DNA of 64,000 nt. It comes from Curtobacterium sp. SGAir0471. GTDB taxonomy: Bacteria > Actinomycetota > Actinomycetes > Actinomycetales > Microbacteriaceae. The translations under genes were made by a program, and so were the position numbers. Shown one piece after another: positions 54,637 through 62,441 of the stretch. The DNA lies in assembly GCF_005490985.1 (NCBI RefSeq), contig NZ_CP027869.1, positions 496,001-560,000 of the forward strand. Direction: 5' to 3'. Position 1 is the stretch's first letter; every line of letters begins with the position of its first letter. The notes beneath the pieces were generated by a model. That model was not told where the DNA came from. It did no database searches and saw nothing but the letters and a program-made list of their open reading frames with translations.

Positions 54637-55080
54637 ATGGACGCCGACGTCGACCTGCTCCGGTCCGCCGGTCTGCGGGTGACGACGCCGCGACTGGCGG
54701 TCCTGCGTGCCTCCGGGGCGATGCCGCACGCGACCGCGGACGACATCCTCACCGCGGTCTCGGCCGAGCTGCCCACGACGAGCCACCAGGCGGTCTACGG
54801 GGTCCTCGGTGCCCTGACCGGCGCGGGCCTCGTGCGTCGCATCGAGCCCGCCGGCAGCCCTGCGCGGTACGAGCGGCGCACCGGCGACAACCACCACCAC
54901 ATCGTCTGCACGATGTGCGGCGCGGTCGAGGACGTCGACTGCGCGGTCGGTCACGCCCCGTGCCTGACCCCGTCGGAGACCCACGGCTTCGCCGTCACCA
55001 CCGCCGAGGTCACCTACTGGGGCATCTGCGAGCGCTGCGCGGCCGCGGAACGCGACGACACCGAGGTCGCGACGGCCTGA
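54637..55080 (+). CDS. furA: Fur-family peroxide/iron-responsive repressor (FurA/PerR-like)
   Basis: 147 aa, ATG at 54637. Winged helix GLRVTTPRLAVLRASGAMPHATADDILTAV and TSHQAVYGVLGALTGAGLVRRIE. Metal sites are in DNHHHIVCTMCGAVEDVDCAVGH (H-H-H plus C-x-x-C) and ICERCAA (C-x-x-C), giving a structural zinc site and a regulatory site. It lies 115 bp before a catalase gene on the same strand, the usual furA-kat arrangement, so it most likely senses peroxide. Confidence 0.92.
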   Translation: MDADVDLLRSAGLRVTTPRLAVLRASGAMPHATADDILTAVSAELPTTSHQAVYGVLGALTGAGLVRRIEPAGSPARYERRTGDNHHHIVCTMCGAVEDVDCAVGHAPCLTPSETHGFAVTTAEVTYWGICERCAAAERDDTEVATA

Positions 55081-55195
55081 TCCGTCGGCCCCGCCCCGAC
55101 GGACCACCGCCCGGCACGCCCGCACCCACGCGGCGCGCCCCACGAGCAACCCGAACCACCCTGACCGAACCAACCGTTCCACCTGAGGAGGAACC

Positions 55196-56722
55196 GTGTC
55201 CGACCAGAACACGCCCACCGGCCCCGCCGGTACGCCCACCACGACGACCAACTCCGGCGCCCCCGTCTCGAGCGACCAGCACTCGATGGGTGTCGGCGCC
55301 GACGGGCCCCTCGCCCTGCACGACCACTACCTGGTCGAGAAGCTCGCCCAGTTCAACCGCGAGCGCGTCCCGGAGCGCGTCGTCCACGCCAAGGGCGGCG
55401 GTGCGTTCGGCACCTTCACCGTCACGCACGACGTGTCGCAGTACACCCGCGCCGCGTTCCTGCAGCCGGGCAAGCAGACCGAGATGCTCGCCCGCTTCTC
55501 GAGCGTCGCTGGCGAGCAGGGCTCCCCGGACACGTGGCGCGACCCGCGCGGCTTCGCGCTGAAGTTCTACACCGAAGAGGGCAACTACGACCTCGTCGGC
55601 AACAACACCCCGGTGTTCTTCATCCGCGACGGCATCAAGTTCCCGGACTTCATCCGCTCGCAGAAGCGCCTGCCGGGCAGCCACCTCCGCAACCACGACA
55701 TGCAGTGGGACTTCTGGACCCTGTCGCCCGAGTCCGCGCACCAGGTGACGTGGCTCATGGGTGACCGTGGTCTGCCGTCGAGCTGGCGCCACATGGACGG
55801 CTTCAGCTCGCACACCTACCAGTGGATCAACGCCGAGGGCGAGCGCTTCTGGGTGAAGTACCACTTCGAGACGCAGCAGGGCCACAAGACCCTGACGCAG
55901 GAGGACGCCGACCGCATCGCCGGTGAGGACGCCGACTTCCACATCCGCGACCTCTACGAGGCCATCGAGCGCCGCGACTTCCCGAAGTGGGTCCTCAAGG
56001 TGCAGGTCATGCCGTACGCGGACGCCGAGAGCTACCGCTTCAACCCGTTCGATCTGACGAAGGTGTGGCCGCACGCGGACTACCCGCTCATCGAGGTCGG
56101 CACGATGGAGCTCAACCGCAACCCGGAGAACTACTTCGCGCAGATCGAGCAGGCCGCGTTCGCGCCGTCGAACTTCGTGCCCGGCATCGCGGCGAGCCCC
56201 GACAAGATGCTCCTCGCGCGCATCTTCAGCTACGCGGACGCCCAGCGGTACCGCGTCGGCACGAACCACGCGCAGCTGCCGGTGAACGCCCCGAAGAACG
56301 AGGTCCACTCGTACTCGAAGGACGGCGCCATGCGCTTCGACTTCCAGAAGGCCGAGGTGCCGGTGTACGCGCCGAACACCCAGGGCGGCGCGCACGCCGA
56401 CCCGAACGCCACGGATGACGTGCCCGGTTGGGAGTCCGACGGCGCCCTGCAGCGCGCCGCCGCGACGCTGCACCCCGAGGACGACGACTTCGGCCAGGCG
56501 GGCACGCTCGTCCGCGAGGTCCTCGACGACGCCGCCCGTGAGCGCCTGGTCGGCAACATCGCCGGGCACGTGTCGAAGGTGACGCGCGACGACCTCCGCG
56601 AGCGCGTGTTCGCGTACTGGACGAGCGTCGATGCCGACCTGGGTGCGCGCGTGCGCGCCGCGGTCGCGCCGAGCGCGCCGGGTTCGAACGAGGACCCGGA
56701 GAAGGTCGCGGTCGAGGCGTAG
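55196..56722 (+). CDS. katA: Monofunctional heme catalase (clade 3-like)
   Basis: 508 aa, GTG start with GAGGAGGAACC upstream. Active-site His64 ([12 protein letters not shown]), Asn137 ([15 protein letters not shown]) and proximal heme Tyr346 ([15 protein letters not shown]) are all present. Standard length for a small-subunit catalase. Decomposes hydrogen peroxide in the cytoplasm. Transcription probably depends on the upstream FurA-like repressor. A large palindrome follows as terminator. Confidence 0.98.
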   Translation: MSDQNTPTGPAGTPTTTTNSGAPVSSDQHSMGVGADGPLALHDHYLVEKLAQFNRERVPERVVHAKGGGAFGTFTVTHDVSQYTRAAFLQPGKQTEMLARFSSVAGEQGSPDTWRDPRGFALKFYTEEGNYDLVGNNTPVFFIRDGIKFPDFIRSQKRLPGSHLRNHDMQWDFWTLSPESAHQVTWLMGDRGLPSSWRHMDGFSSHTYQWINAEGERFWVKYHFETQQGHKTLTQEDADRIAGEDADFHIRDLYEAIERRDFPKWVLKVQVMPYADAESYRFNPFDLTKVWPHADYPLIEVGTMELNRNPENYFAQIEQAAFAPSNFVPGIAASPDKMLLARIFSYADAQRYRVGTNHAQLPVNAPKNEVHSYSKDGAMRFDFQKAEVPVYAPNTQGGAHADPNATDDVPGWESDGALQRAAATLHPEDDDFGQAGTLVREVLDDAARERLVGNIAGHVSKVTRDDLRERVFAYWTSVDADLGARVRAAVAPSAPGSNEDPEKVAVEA

Positions 56723-56732
56723 TCGCCACTAC

Positions 56733-56784
56733 ACGACGGACGGGAGGCACGGTGCCAGCTGGCACCGTGCCTCCCGTCCGTCGT
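56733..56784. repeat. GACGGGAGGC palindrome, copy 5 (perfect 52 bp)
   Basis: Two perfect 26-bp arms meeting at CCAG/CTGG, with core GACGGGAGGCACGGTGCC. Differs from copy 1 mainly by a compensatory G-C to A-T change in the stem, so pairing is conserved. Between converging katA and the NodA-like gene. Confidence 0.88.
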
Positions 56785-56796
56785 CGTGTCGATCTC

Positions 56797-56979
56797 AGAC
56801 CTGTTGGCCGTTCAGCAGGACCTCGCCCGCTGGCGGCGGGGCCTGGTCCTCGTGTCGAGACCTGTTGGCCGTTCAGCATGATCTCGCCCGCTGGTGGCGG
56901 GGCCCGGTCCTCGTGTCTAGACCTGCTGGCCGTTCAGCATGATCTCGCCCGTCGGCCAGTCCTCCAGCTGCGCCTCGAC
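56797..56979. repeat. Three 61-bp tandem repeats derived from a gene 3' end
   Basis: Repeats begin at 56797, 56858 and 56919 (period 61 bp; each starts AGACCTG(T/C)TGGCCGTTCAGCA). The third copy is the 3' end of the leftward NodA-like gene. The two others are extra copies of its last codons and stop region. Confidence 0.88.
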
Positions 56980-57483
56980 CGGCAGGACCATCCAGCCGCC
57001 CTGCTCCGTCTCGTTCACGCCGACCCCGTCGGCCGTGAATGCCGAGAACGTGCCGACCGCGCCGTCGACCTCGTGCCAGCCCATGTGCGCGTAGAAGGGG
57101 ATGCGGTCCTCGCCGGCGCCGAGGAAGCCGTACGGCACGCGGAGTCCCTCGAGGACGGCACGGGTGCGCACGAGGAGCTCCCGACCGACGCCGGAACCCT
57201 GCAGCCTCGGCGACACGGCGACGATGCCGGTGTCGCCGACCAGGACGTCCTGTCCGCCGACCGTGATGAACATCCGGCGGATCCCGACGTGCGCGAGGAC
57301 CGTGCCGTCCGCACCCCAGCCGACCACCCGGCGCTCGGGCTGCATGCCGGCGTAGTCACGGCCGCCCACGTACCAGTGCGACCAGCTCGGGAACGCCTGC
57401 CCGAGCATCGCTGCGATCGCCTCGTGGTCGGGGAGCGTCAGCGCGCTCTCCTCGACCACTTCCCACCGGATGTCTTCGCTCAC
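56917..57483 (-). CDS. NodA-like N-acyltransferase (GNAT fold)
   Basis: 188 aa, ATG at 57483. The sequence follows rhizobial NodA block by block: RWEVVEESALTLPDHEAIAAML, GGRDYAGMQPERRVVGWGADG, AHVGIRRMFITVGGQDVLVGDTGIVAVSPRLQGSGVGR, LRVPYGFLGAG, and the C-terminal EDWPTGEIMLNG corresponding to NodA SEWPSGT. NodA moves an acyl chain onto de-N-acetylated chitin oligomers. No nodB or nodC is nearby, so the acceptor here is unknown and may be another amino-sugar. The gene end (LNGQQV-stop) has been duplicated twice downstream. Confidence 0.8.
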   Translation of the reverse strand: MSEDIRWEVVEESALTLPDHEAIAAMLGQAFPSWSHWYVGGRDYAGMQPERRVVGWGADGTVLAHVGIRRMFITVGGQDVLVGDTGIVAVSPRLQGSGVGRELLVRTRAVLEGLRVPYGFLGAGEDRIPFYAHMGWHEVDGAVGTFSAFTADGVGVNETEQGGWMVLPVEAQLEDWPTGEIMLNGQQV

Positions 57484-57540
57484 GGGTCCATCCTGCCGGA
57501 CCGCACCCGGGTGGGCCGTCGGGCGCCGGGCACCGGGATC

Positions 57541-57600
57541 TCACGCGCTGAGCGACACCTCACGGGCCGGAGTGGGCGTGAGCTGTCGCTCAGCGCGTGA
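57541..57600. repeat. 60-bp nested palindrome
   Basis: Outer arms TCACGCGCTGAGCGACA (57541-57557) and TGTCGCTCAGCGCGTGA (57584-57600) are perfect. Inner arms CTCACG/CGTGAG are also perfect. Between the NodA-like start and the end of the VOC gene; possible terminator of the latter. Followed by five 8-bp repeats. Confidence 0.85.
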
Positions 57601-57610
57601 ACTCGTGGCC

Positions 57611-57650
57611 GCGCAGCCGCGCAGCTGCGCAGCCGCGCAGCCGCGCAGCG
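57611..57650. repeat. Five 8-bp tandem repeats
   Basis: GCGCAGCC, GCGCAGCT, GCGCAGCC, GCGCAGCC and GCGCAGCG in a row, between the nested palindrome and the stop of the VOC gene. Confidence 0.9.
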
Positions 57651-57658
57651 GCATGCGC

Positions 57659-58531
57659 TCACCCGCGACCGGGCGCCGTCACCTCGATGAGGTTCGCCCA
57701 CGGGTCCTCGAACGCCACGGTCCGGCCGTCGTCCGCGGTCTGCACCCCGGTGTCGTGCATCCGGGACACGAGCGCGCCCAGGTCGTCGGCCCCGGGGACC
57801 TCGATCCGGACGAGTCCCAGCCCGAGCCCGAGCTGTCGGCGTCCGGCGCCGCGGGAGTTCCACGTGTTCATCGCCATGTGGTGGTGGTAGCCGCCCGCGC
57901 TGACGAACAGCGCCTGGTCGCCCATCGCCGCGGTCGTCGCGAAGCCCAGCCGGTCGACGTAGAACGCCTTCGCGGTGGCCACGTCCCCGACGGACAGGTG
58001 CACGTGCCCCACGCGTCCGGGGCGGGATGCTGCGGACTCGAGCGCCGAGGGCGTCAGGTGTTGCTGCACGAACGCGTTCGGGTCGACCCAGATCGTGTCC
58101 ATGTCGACCATGCCGTGCGTCCACGACCACTCCGTGCGGTCGCGGTCCCAGTACAGCTCGACGCCGTTGCCCTCGGGGTCGGTGAAGTAGAACGCGTTGC
58201 TCACCAGGTGGTCGGCGCTGCCCGTGAACGTCCGCGGGTACTTCGTCGCGACCGAGTAGAGCGCTGCCGCCAGGTCGGCCTGCGTGTCGAACAGGATCGC
58301 GGTGTGGAACAGCCCGGCCTCGTGCGGGGCAGCGTGCCGCATCGCCGGCGCGTGCTCGAGCACCACGATCGGGGTCGTGCCGCGGCCGAGCACCGCGACG
58401 CCGCCGTCTTGCGTCAGGACGGTGAGTCCGACGCCGTCGCGGTAGTACGCGACCATCGTGTCGAGGTCGGCGACCCGGAGCGTGACGGCGCCCATCCCGG
58501 TGTCCGCGGCGAGGAGATCCTGCGTGTGCAT
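57659..58531 (-). CDS. VOC-family ring-cleavage dioxygenase-like protein (catechol-2,3-dioxygenase type)
   Basis: 290 aa, ATG at 58531. Two glyoxalase/VOC modules. The first has VTLRVADLDTMVAYYRDGVGL and GLFHTAILF; the second has GHVHLSVGDVATAKAFYVDRLGF, GGYHHHMAMNTW and FEDPWANLIEV. Metal ligands His (GHVHL), His (GYHHHM) and Glu (LIEV) are visible, matching CatE/extradiol dioxygenase-like proteins. Substrate unknown. A perfect 26-bp palindrome sits 16 bp upstream of the start and is probably its operator. Confidence 0.88.
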   Translation of the reverse strand: MHTQDLLAADTGMGAVTLRVADLDTMVAYYRDGVGLTVLTQDGGVAVLGRGTTPIVVLEHAPAMRHAAPHEAGLFHTAILFDTQADLAAALYSVATKYPRTFTGSADHLVSNAFYFTDPEGNGVELYWDRDRTEWSWTHGMVDMDTIWVDPNAFVQQHLTPSALESAASRPGRVGHVHLSVGDVATAKAFYVDRLGFATTAAMGDQALFVSAGGYHHHMAMNTWNSRGAGRRQLGLGLGLVRIEVPGADDLGALVSRMHDTGVQTADDGRTVAFEDPWANLIEVTAPGRG

Positions 58532-58547
58532 GCACCCAGTGTGCGCT

Positions 58548-58573
58548 GATTTGGTTGACGCGTCAACCAAATC
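58548..58573. promoter_or_regulatory. Perfect 26-bp palindrome, candidate operator
   Basis: GATTTGGTTGACG followed directly by its inverse CGTCAACCAAATC, without spacer. Lies 16 bp upstream of the VOC gene and 11 bp before the end of the SDR gene. The core TTGACGCGTCAA fits MarR- or TetR-type operators. The regulator is not adjacent. Confidence 0.65.
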
Positions 58574-58584
58574 GGTCGAGGTGG

Positions 58585-59376
58585 CTACCGGGCGCTGAAC
58601 CCTCCGTCCGTCTTGAGCAGCTGCCCGTTCACCCAGCCGCCGTCCGGACCGAGCAGGAACCCGATCAGCGCCGCGGTGTCCGCGGGCGTCGACGGGCGTC
58701 CGAGCGGGGTCTGGGCGACCACGGCCTCGCGGACCTCGTCGGTGAACCACCCGGTGTCGTTCGGTCCGGGGTTCACCGCGTTCGCGCTGACGTGCACGTC
58801 GCCGAGCTCCTGGGCGGCGCCGACCATCAGCCGGTCGAGTGCGCCCTTGCTCGTGCCGTACGGCAGGTTGAACCCGACGTGGTCGCTCGTCAGGGCCACG
58901 ACCCGTCGGCGGTCCTCGGGTGCCGGGGCGCCCTCGCGGAGGCGCCTTGCGTACGCCTGCACGATCAGGAACGGCGCCCGGACGTTCACCGCCAGGTGCC
59001 GGTCGAAGGACTCGAGCGTCGTGGTCGCGTAGTCGGAATCGACCGATTCGCAGTGCGACATCACGACGGCCGTCACGGGGGCGCCCGCCTCCACCTCGGC
59101 GCAGCCGACGAGTGCGGCCGCCTGCTCCGGGTCGGCCAGGTCGACCGGGAGGCGCGTCACCCGCGCCCCTGCACGCTCGGCCTCCGCGACCACCGCGTCC
59201 ACCCCGTCGGGGTCGGCCGCACCGTGCACGCGTTCGTCGTACGGTCCCCACCAGGACAGCGCGAGGTCCCATCCCTCGGCGGCCAGCCGCGAGGCGATCG
59301 CCGCACCGATCCCGGCGCGGCGACCGACGCCGGTCACCAGGGCGAGGGGTCGGGTGGTGCGGGAACTGTGGGTCAT
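58585..59376 (-). CDS. Short-chain dehydrogenase/reductase
   Basis: 263 aa. Coenzyme loop TGVGRRAGIGAAIA, a two-residue-longer variant of TGxxxGIG, and catalytic YGTSK (Tyr-x-x-x-Lys) with Ser in ALTSDHVGFNLP. NVRAPFLIVQAYARRL and NPGPNDTGW are also typical. C-terminus GGWVNGQLLKTDGGFSAR as in FabG-like enzymes. Sometimes annotated as ketoreductase; substrate unknown. Confidence 0.93.
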   Translation of the reverse strand: MTHSSRTTRPLALVTGVGRRAGIGAAIASRLAAEGWDLALSWWGPYDERVHGAADPDGVDAVVAEAERAGARVTRLPVDLADPEQAAALVGCAEVEAGAPVTAVVMSHCESVDSDYATTTLESFDRHLAVNVRAPFLIVQAYARRLREGAPAPEDRRRVVALTSDHVGFNLPYGTSKGALDRLMVGAAQELGDVHVSANAVNPGPNDTGWFTDEVREAVVAQTPLGRPSTPADTAALIGFLLGPDGGWVNGQLLKTDGGFSAR

Positions 59377-59485
59377 GGGTCGTGCCTCCCGTCCGACGGC
59401 GCGTCCGTGCGCCGACCCGACCAGGATGGCATCGCACCCGGCGTCCTGTCGGCGCGGCACGGCGACGCAGGGCCAGGATGGGAGG

Positions 59486-60010
59486 ATGCCGTCCTCCCGC
59501 CGACCCGACCTGTCGACGTTCCCCGTCGACCGCCTGCGCGACCGCATGTCGTCGTACATCTACGGCAACATCACCGTGCTCGCCGTCGCGATCGCGGTGG
59601 GGCCGGAGCAGATCGAGCACGGGAGCGCGGTGCTGACGGTCCTCGCGACGGCGGTGCTGACGTACCTGGCGCACGTGCTGTCGCACCTCGTCGCGCACAC
59701 CATCGGTGACACCGGGGACGACGCCGAGCACCGGGAGACCTTCGGTGCGATCATGCGCGATGCGAACCCGATCGCGACCTCGGGCCTGATCCCCGCGGTG
59801 CTCTACGCCGTGGCGTGGGCGGATTGGCTGCCGGCGCAGTGGGCGCAGACCGCGGCGATCGTCATCCTCGTCGTCCGCATCGGGCTGGTCGGGGTGTTCC
59901 TGCAGCGCTTCAGCGGGCGGCGGCCCTCGTTCCTCGGGCTCTGGGGCGGCATCGTGCTGGCCGCCCTGGCCTTCGTGATCGGCCTGGTGAAGGTGGTGTT
60001 GACGCATTGA
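59486..60010 (+). CDS. Hypothetical integral membrane protein (174 aa)
   Basis: ATG at 59486 with GGGAGG upstream. About four or five helices (SSYIYGNITVLAVAIAVG, VLTVLATAVLTYLAHVLSHLVAHTIG, ATSGLIPAVLYAVAWADWL, AAIVILVVRIGLVGVFL, WGGIVLAALAFVIGLVKVVL). The second helix carries three His (AHVLSHLVAH). No family recognised. Overlaps the signal-peptidase start by 4 bp. Confidence 0.8.
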   Translation: MPSSRRPDLSTFPVDRLRDRMSSYIYGNITVLAVAIAVGPEQIEHGSAVLTVLATAVLTYLAHVLSHLVAHTIGDTGDDAEHRETFGAIMRDANPIATSGLIPAVLYAVAWADWLPAQWAQTAAIVILVVRIGLVGVFLQRFSGRRPSFLGLWGGIVLAALAFVIGLVKVVLTH

Positions 60011-60636
60011 GCGAGCAGACGGACGAGTCCCGCGCCGGACGCCCCTCGAGGTCCGGGTGGCGGTTCCTGCGCGACCTGGCGGTCATCGTGGTCGTCGCGC
60101 TGCTCGCGTCCTTCCTCGTCAAGGCCTACCTGGTGCGGGCGTTCTCGATCCCGTCCGGGTCGATGGAGCGCACGCTGCTCGTCGGGGACAACGTCCTGGT
60201 GAACGAGCTCGTGCCGGGCGTCGTGCCGCTCCGGCGCGGTGACGTGGTGGTGTTCCGCGACCCGGGCGGGTGGCTCACGGCGGAGCAGGGCGACGACCTC
60301 ATCAAGCGGGTGATCGGGCTGCCGGGCGACCACGTGTCGTGCTGCGACGCGCAGGGGCGGCTCTCGGTGAACGGGCACGCGGTCGACGAGCCCTACGTGG
60401 TGCGGCCCGCGGACGTGGACCGGGTCTCGGCGGAGGACTTCGACGTCACCGTCCCGGCCGGCCGCATCTGGGTGATGGGCGACAACCGGTACGAGTCGGC
60501 GGACTCGCGGATCCACGGGACGGTGCCGACGGCCGACGTGGTCGGGCGGGCGTTCGTCGTGACGTGGCCGGTGACGCGGTGGGGCGTGCTCGGCCGGTAC
60601 GGCGACGAGTGGGACGCGGTGCCCGACCCGCGGTGA
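60007..60636 (+). CDS. lepB: Signal peptidase I
   Basis: 209 aa, TTG start overlapping the previous stop. One N-terminal helix (DLAVIVVVALLASFLVKAYLV), then box B FSIPSGSMERTLLVGD with catalytic Ser52, box D DDLIKRVIGLPGD with Lys100, and box E GDNRYESADSR. It removes signal peptides at the outer face of the membrane. Short, as is usual for actinobacterial forms. More than one signal peptidase gene per genome is common in this group. Confidence 0.95.
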   Translation: MSEQTDESRAGRPSRSGWRFLRDLAVIVVVALLASFLVKAYLVRAFSIPSGSMERTLLVGDNVLVNELVPGVVPLRRGDVVVFRDPGGWLTAEQGDDLIKRVIGLPGDHVSCCDAQGRLSVNGHAVDEPYVVRPADVDRVSAEDFDVTVPAGRIWVMGDNRYESADSRIHGTVPTADVVGRAFVVTWPVTRWGVLGRYGDEWDAVPDPR

Positions 60637-60643
60637 GCTGCTG

Positions 60644-60964
60644 TCAGCAGCCGGTCGTGCTGAGCGTCACCCGTGTCACGTCGTCGTCCGACACCGTCGC
60701 CTTCGCCGGACACAGGTCGCCCGCCCGCACGGTGACGTCGCCGAGCGGGACCCCGGCGAAGTCCGCGGTCCCACCGGGGAACACCCGCTGGTGCTCGGAG
60801 AGCTTCCCCGTCGAGGCGAAGACCTCCACCTCGTAGGGGCGATCGGCCGCGTTCGAGGACACGGTCACCGAGATCTGCCCCGTCGAGTCGTGGGCACCGC
60901 ACCCCGTCAGCGAGAGTGCGGCGGCAGCGCCGAGGACGAGCACGAGCGGGACACGACGGATCAC
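60644..60964 (-). CDS. Small hypothetical lipoprotein
   Basis: 106 aa; GTG at 60964. Lipoprotein signal MIRRVPLVLVLGAAAALSLTGC (Cys22). The mature part is a short beta-rich domain (ISVTVSSNAADRPYEVEVFASTG...VPLGDVTVRAGDLCPAKATVSDDDVTRVTLS) with two further Cys. Family not recognised. Converges with lepB, 7 bp apart. Confidence 0.8.
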   Translation of the reverse strand: MIRRVPLVLVLGAAAALSLTGCGAHDSTGQISVTVSSNAADRPYEVEVFASTGKLSEHQRVFPGGTADFAGVPLGDVTVRAGDLCPAKATVSDDDVTRVTLSTTGC

Positions 60965-60999
60965 CGTGCCGAGGGTACGCGCCCCCGGTGACGTGACCC

Positions 61000-61055
61000 G
61001 ACGTCCACCGTTCGACGTCCACCGTTCGGCGTCCACCGGTCGGCGTCCACCGTTC
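61000..61055. repeat. Four 14-bp tandem repeats
   Basis: Units GACGTCCACCGTTC, GACGTCCACCGTTC, GGCGTCCACCGGTC and GGCGTCCACCGTTC at 61000, 61014, 61028 and 61042. They lie in the divergent promoter region between the lipoprotein and the GAF-PP2C gene. Confidence 0.9.
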
Positions 61056-61097
61056 GGGGGACGGGCGCTCCTGGGGGAGACCAGTACCGTTGACTGC

Positions 61098-62294
61098 ATG
61101 CACCAGGAGACCTCACCGACCTCCGCCGGATCAGCGCCAGCAGCCGTGCGACGCGCGGCCCTCGTCGCCGCGCTCGACGTCGTGGACAGCGGCCCCGAGG
61201 AGCGCTTCGAGCGGATCACCCGCATCGCCCGCGAGGCGTTCGGCGTCTCGGGCTCGTTCCTCAACCTCGCCGGTGCCGAGGTCCTGACCATCAAGTCGCA
61301 GCAGAGCGACGCCGTGTTCGGCCCGACGATCCCGCTGCAGGACACCTTCTGCGGCCGCACACTCGACCAGGCCGGCCCGATCGTGGTGCCGGATGCCCGC
61401 GCCGACGACCGCTACGCGGACATGCCGATGGTCGTCGAGGACCCCAACGTCCGCTTCTACGCGGGTGTCCCGCTCCGCGTCGGCGACGACGCCGTCAAGG
61501 TCGGCACACTCTGCCTCATCGACCCGCAGCCCCGCACGCTCGAACCGGACGACCTGGCACTCCTCGAAGAACTCGGCGTCTGGGCGGAGCGCGAACTCGC
61601 CGCCGGCGCCGACGAGGACCGGCTGCGCGGAGTGCTCGCCGGCCTGCAGCCCGCACCCGTCGCGGTGCCCGGGTACCGGATCGGCGGCATGTCCGTCCCG
61701 CACGGCGTGGTCTCCGGCGACCTGCACGAGTGGCACCTGGCCGGTGAGGCCCTGCACCTGACCGTCTCCGACGTCATGGGCAAGGGCATGTCCGCCGGGC
61801 TGCTGGCGGCGACCATCCGCGGTGCGCTCCTCGCCCGCCCGGCGGAGGACCCGGAGCAGGTCGTCGCCGCGCTGGACGAGCAGGTGGGACCGGACCTCGG
61901 CCGCGCCGAGTCGTTCGCGACGATGTTCCACGGGTCCCTCGACACGGGCAGCGGTCGGATGGACTTCGTCGACGCCGGCCACGGTCTCGTGCTGCAGATG
62001 CGTGCCGACGGTCGCGAGCGCACCCTCCTGTCGAGCGACCTGCCGATCGGGCTGCACCCCGCTGGGTTCGCCCGCTCGTCGGGGTCGCTCGAGCTCGAGC
62101 CCGGCGACGTCCTCGTGATCGTCAGCGACGGGGCGCTCGAGCTGTGGGACTCGACCCTGACCTCGCTGTCACGGCTCGGTGCCATGTGGCGTGAGGAGCC
62201 CGAGATCGAGCCGTTCCTCGCCCGGGTGCGCGCCCGCGCGCTCGAGCACGACCCCGGTGACGACCTGACGGTCGTCGTGCTCGCGCGCGACTGA
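61098..62294 (+). CDS. GAF domain - PP2C/SpoIIE-type serine phosphatase
   Basis: 398 aa, ATG at 61098. N-terminal GAF sensor (about residues 25-165: RFERITRIAREAFGVSGSFLNLAG, DTFCGRTL, VVEDPNVRFYAGVPLRVGDDAVKVGTLCLID) and C-terminal SpoIIE-like phosphatase (SGDLHEWHL, VSDVMGKGMSAGLLAATIRG, ATMFHGSLDTGSGRMDFVDAGH, VLVIVSDGALELWD, DPGDDLTVVVL) with the metal-binding Asp residues. No ribosome site is obvious. A TACCGT box ends 8 bp before the ATG, so a leaderless mRNA is likely. Probably tunes an anti-sigma or similar partner switch. Confidence 0.92.
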   Translation: MHQETSPTSAGSAPAAVRRAALVAALDVVDSGPEERFERITRIAREAFGVSGSFLNLAGAEVLTIKSQQSDAVFGPTIPLQDTFCGRTLDQAGPIVVPDARADDRYADMPMVVEDPNVRFYAGVPLRVGDDAVKVGTLCLIDPQPRTLEPDDLALLEELGVWAERELAAGADEDRLRGVLAGLQPAPVAVPGYRIGGMSVPHGVVSGDLHEWHLAGEALHLTVSDVMGKGMSAGLLAATIRGALLARPAEDPEQVVAALDEQVGPDLGRAESFATMFHGSLDTGSGRMDFVDAGHGLVLQMRADGRERTLLSSDLPIGLHPAGFARSSGSLELEPGDVLVIVSDGALELWDSTLTSLSRLGAMWREEPEIEPFLARVRARALEHDPGDDLTVVVLARD

Positions 62295-62325
62295 CGCGTC
62301 TGCTGCCCGTCGCGACGGCCGCCGA

Positions 62326-62359
62326 ACGCGACGGACCGCCGGACGCGACGGACCGCCGG
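62326..62359. repeat. Two 17-bp tandem repeats
   Basis: ACGCGACGGACCGCCGG at 62326 and again at 62343, running directly into the palindrome at 62357. Confidence 0.85.
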
Positions 62360-62400
62360 ACGGGAGGCGCGTGGCGGTCTCGCCGCGCGCCTCCCGTCCG
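62357..62400. repeat. GACGGGAGGC palindrome, copy 6
   Basis: CGGACGGGAGGCGCG and CGCGCCTCCCGTCCG arms with an inner GGCG-GTCT-CGCC-like stem. Between converging PP2C and purC genes; likely bidirectional terminator. Confidence 0.82.
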
Positions 62401-62441
62401 TCACGCGGTCGCGACGCGCCCCGCTGCGGACGTCGCGCGGG

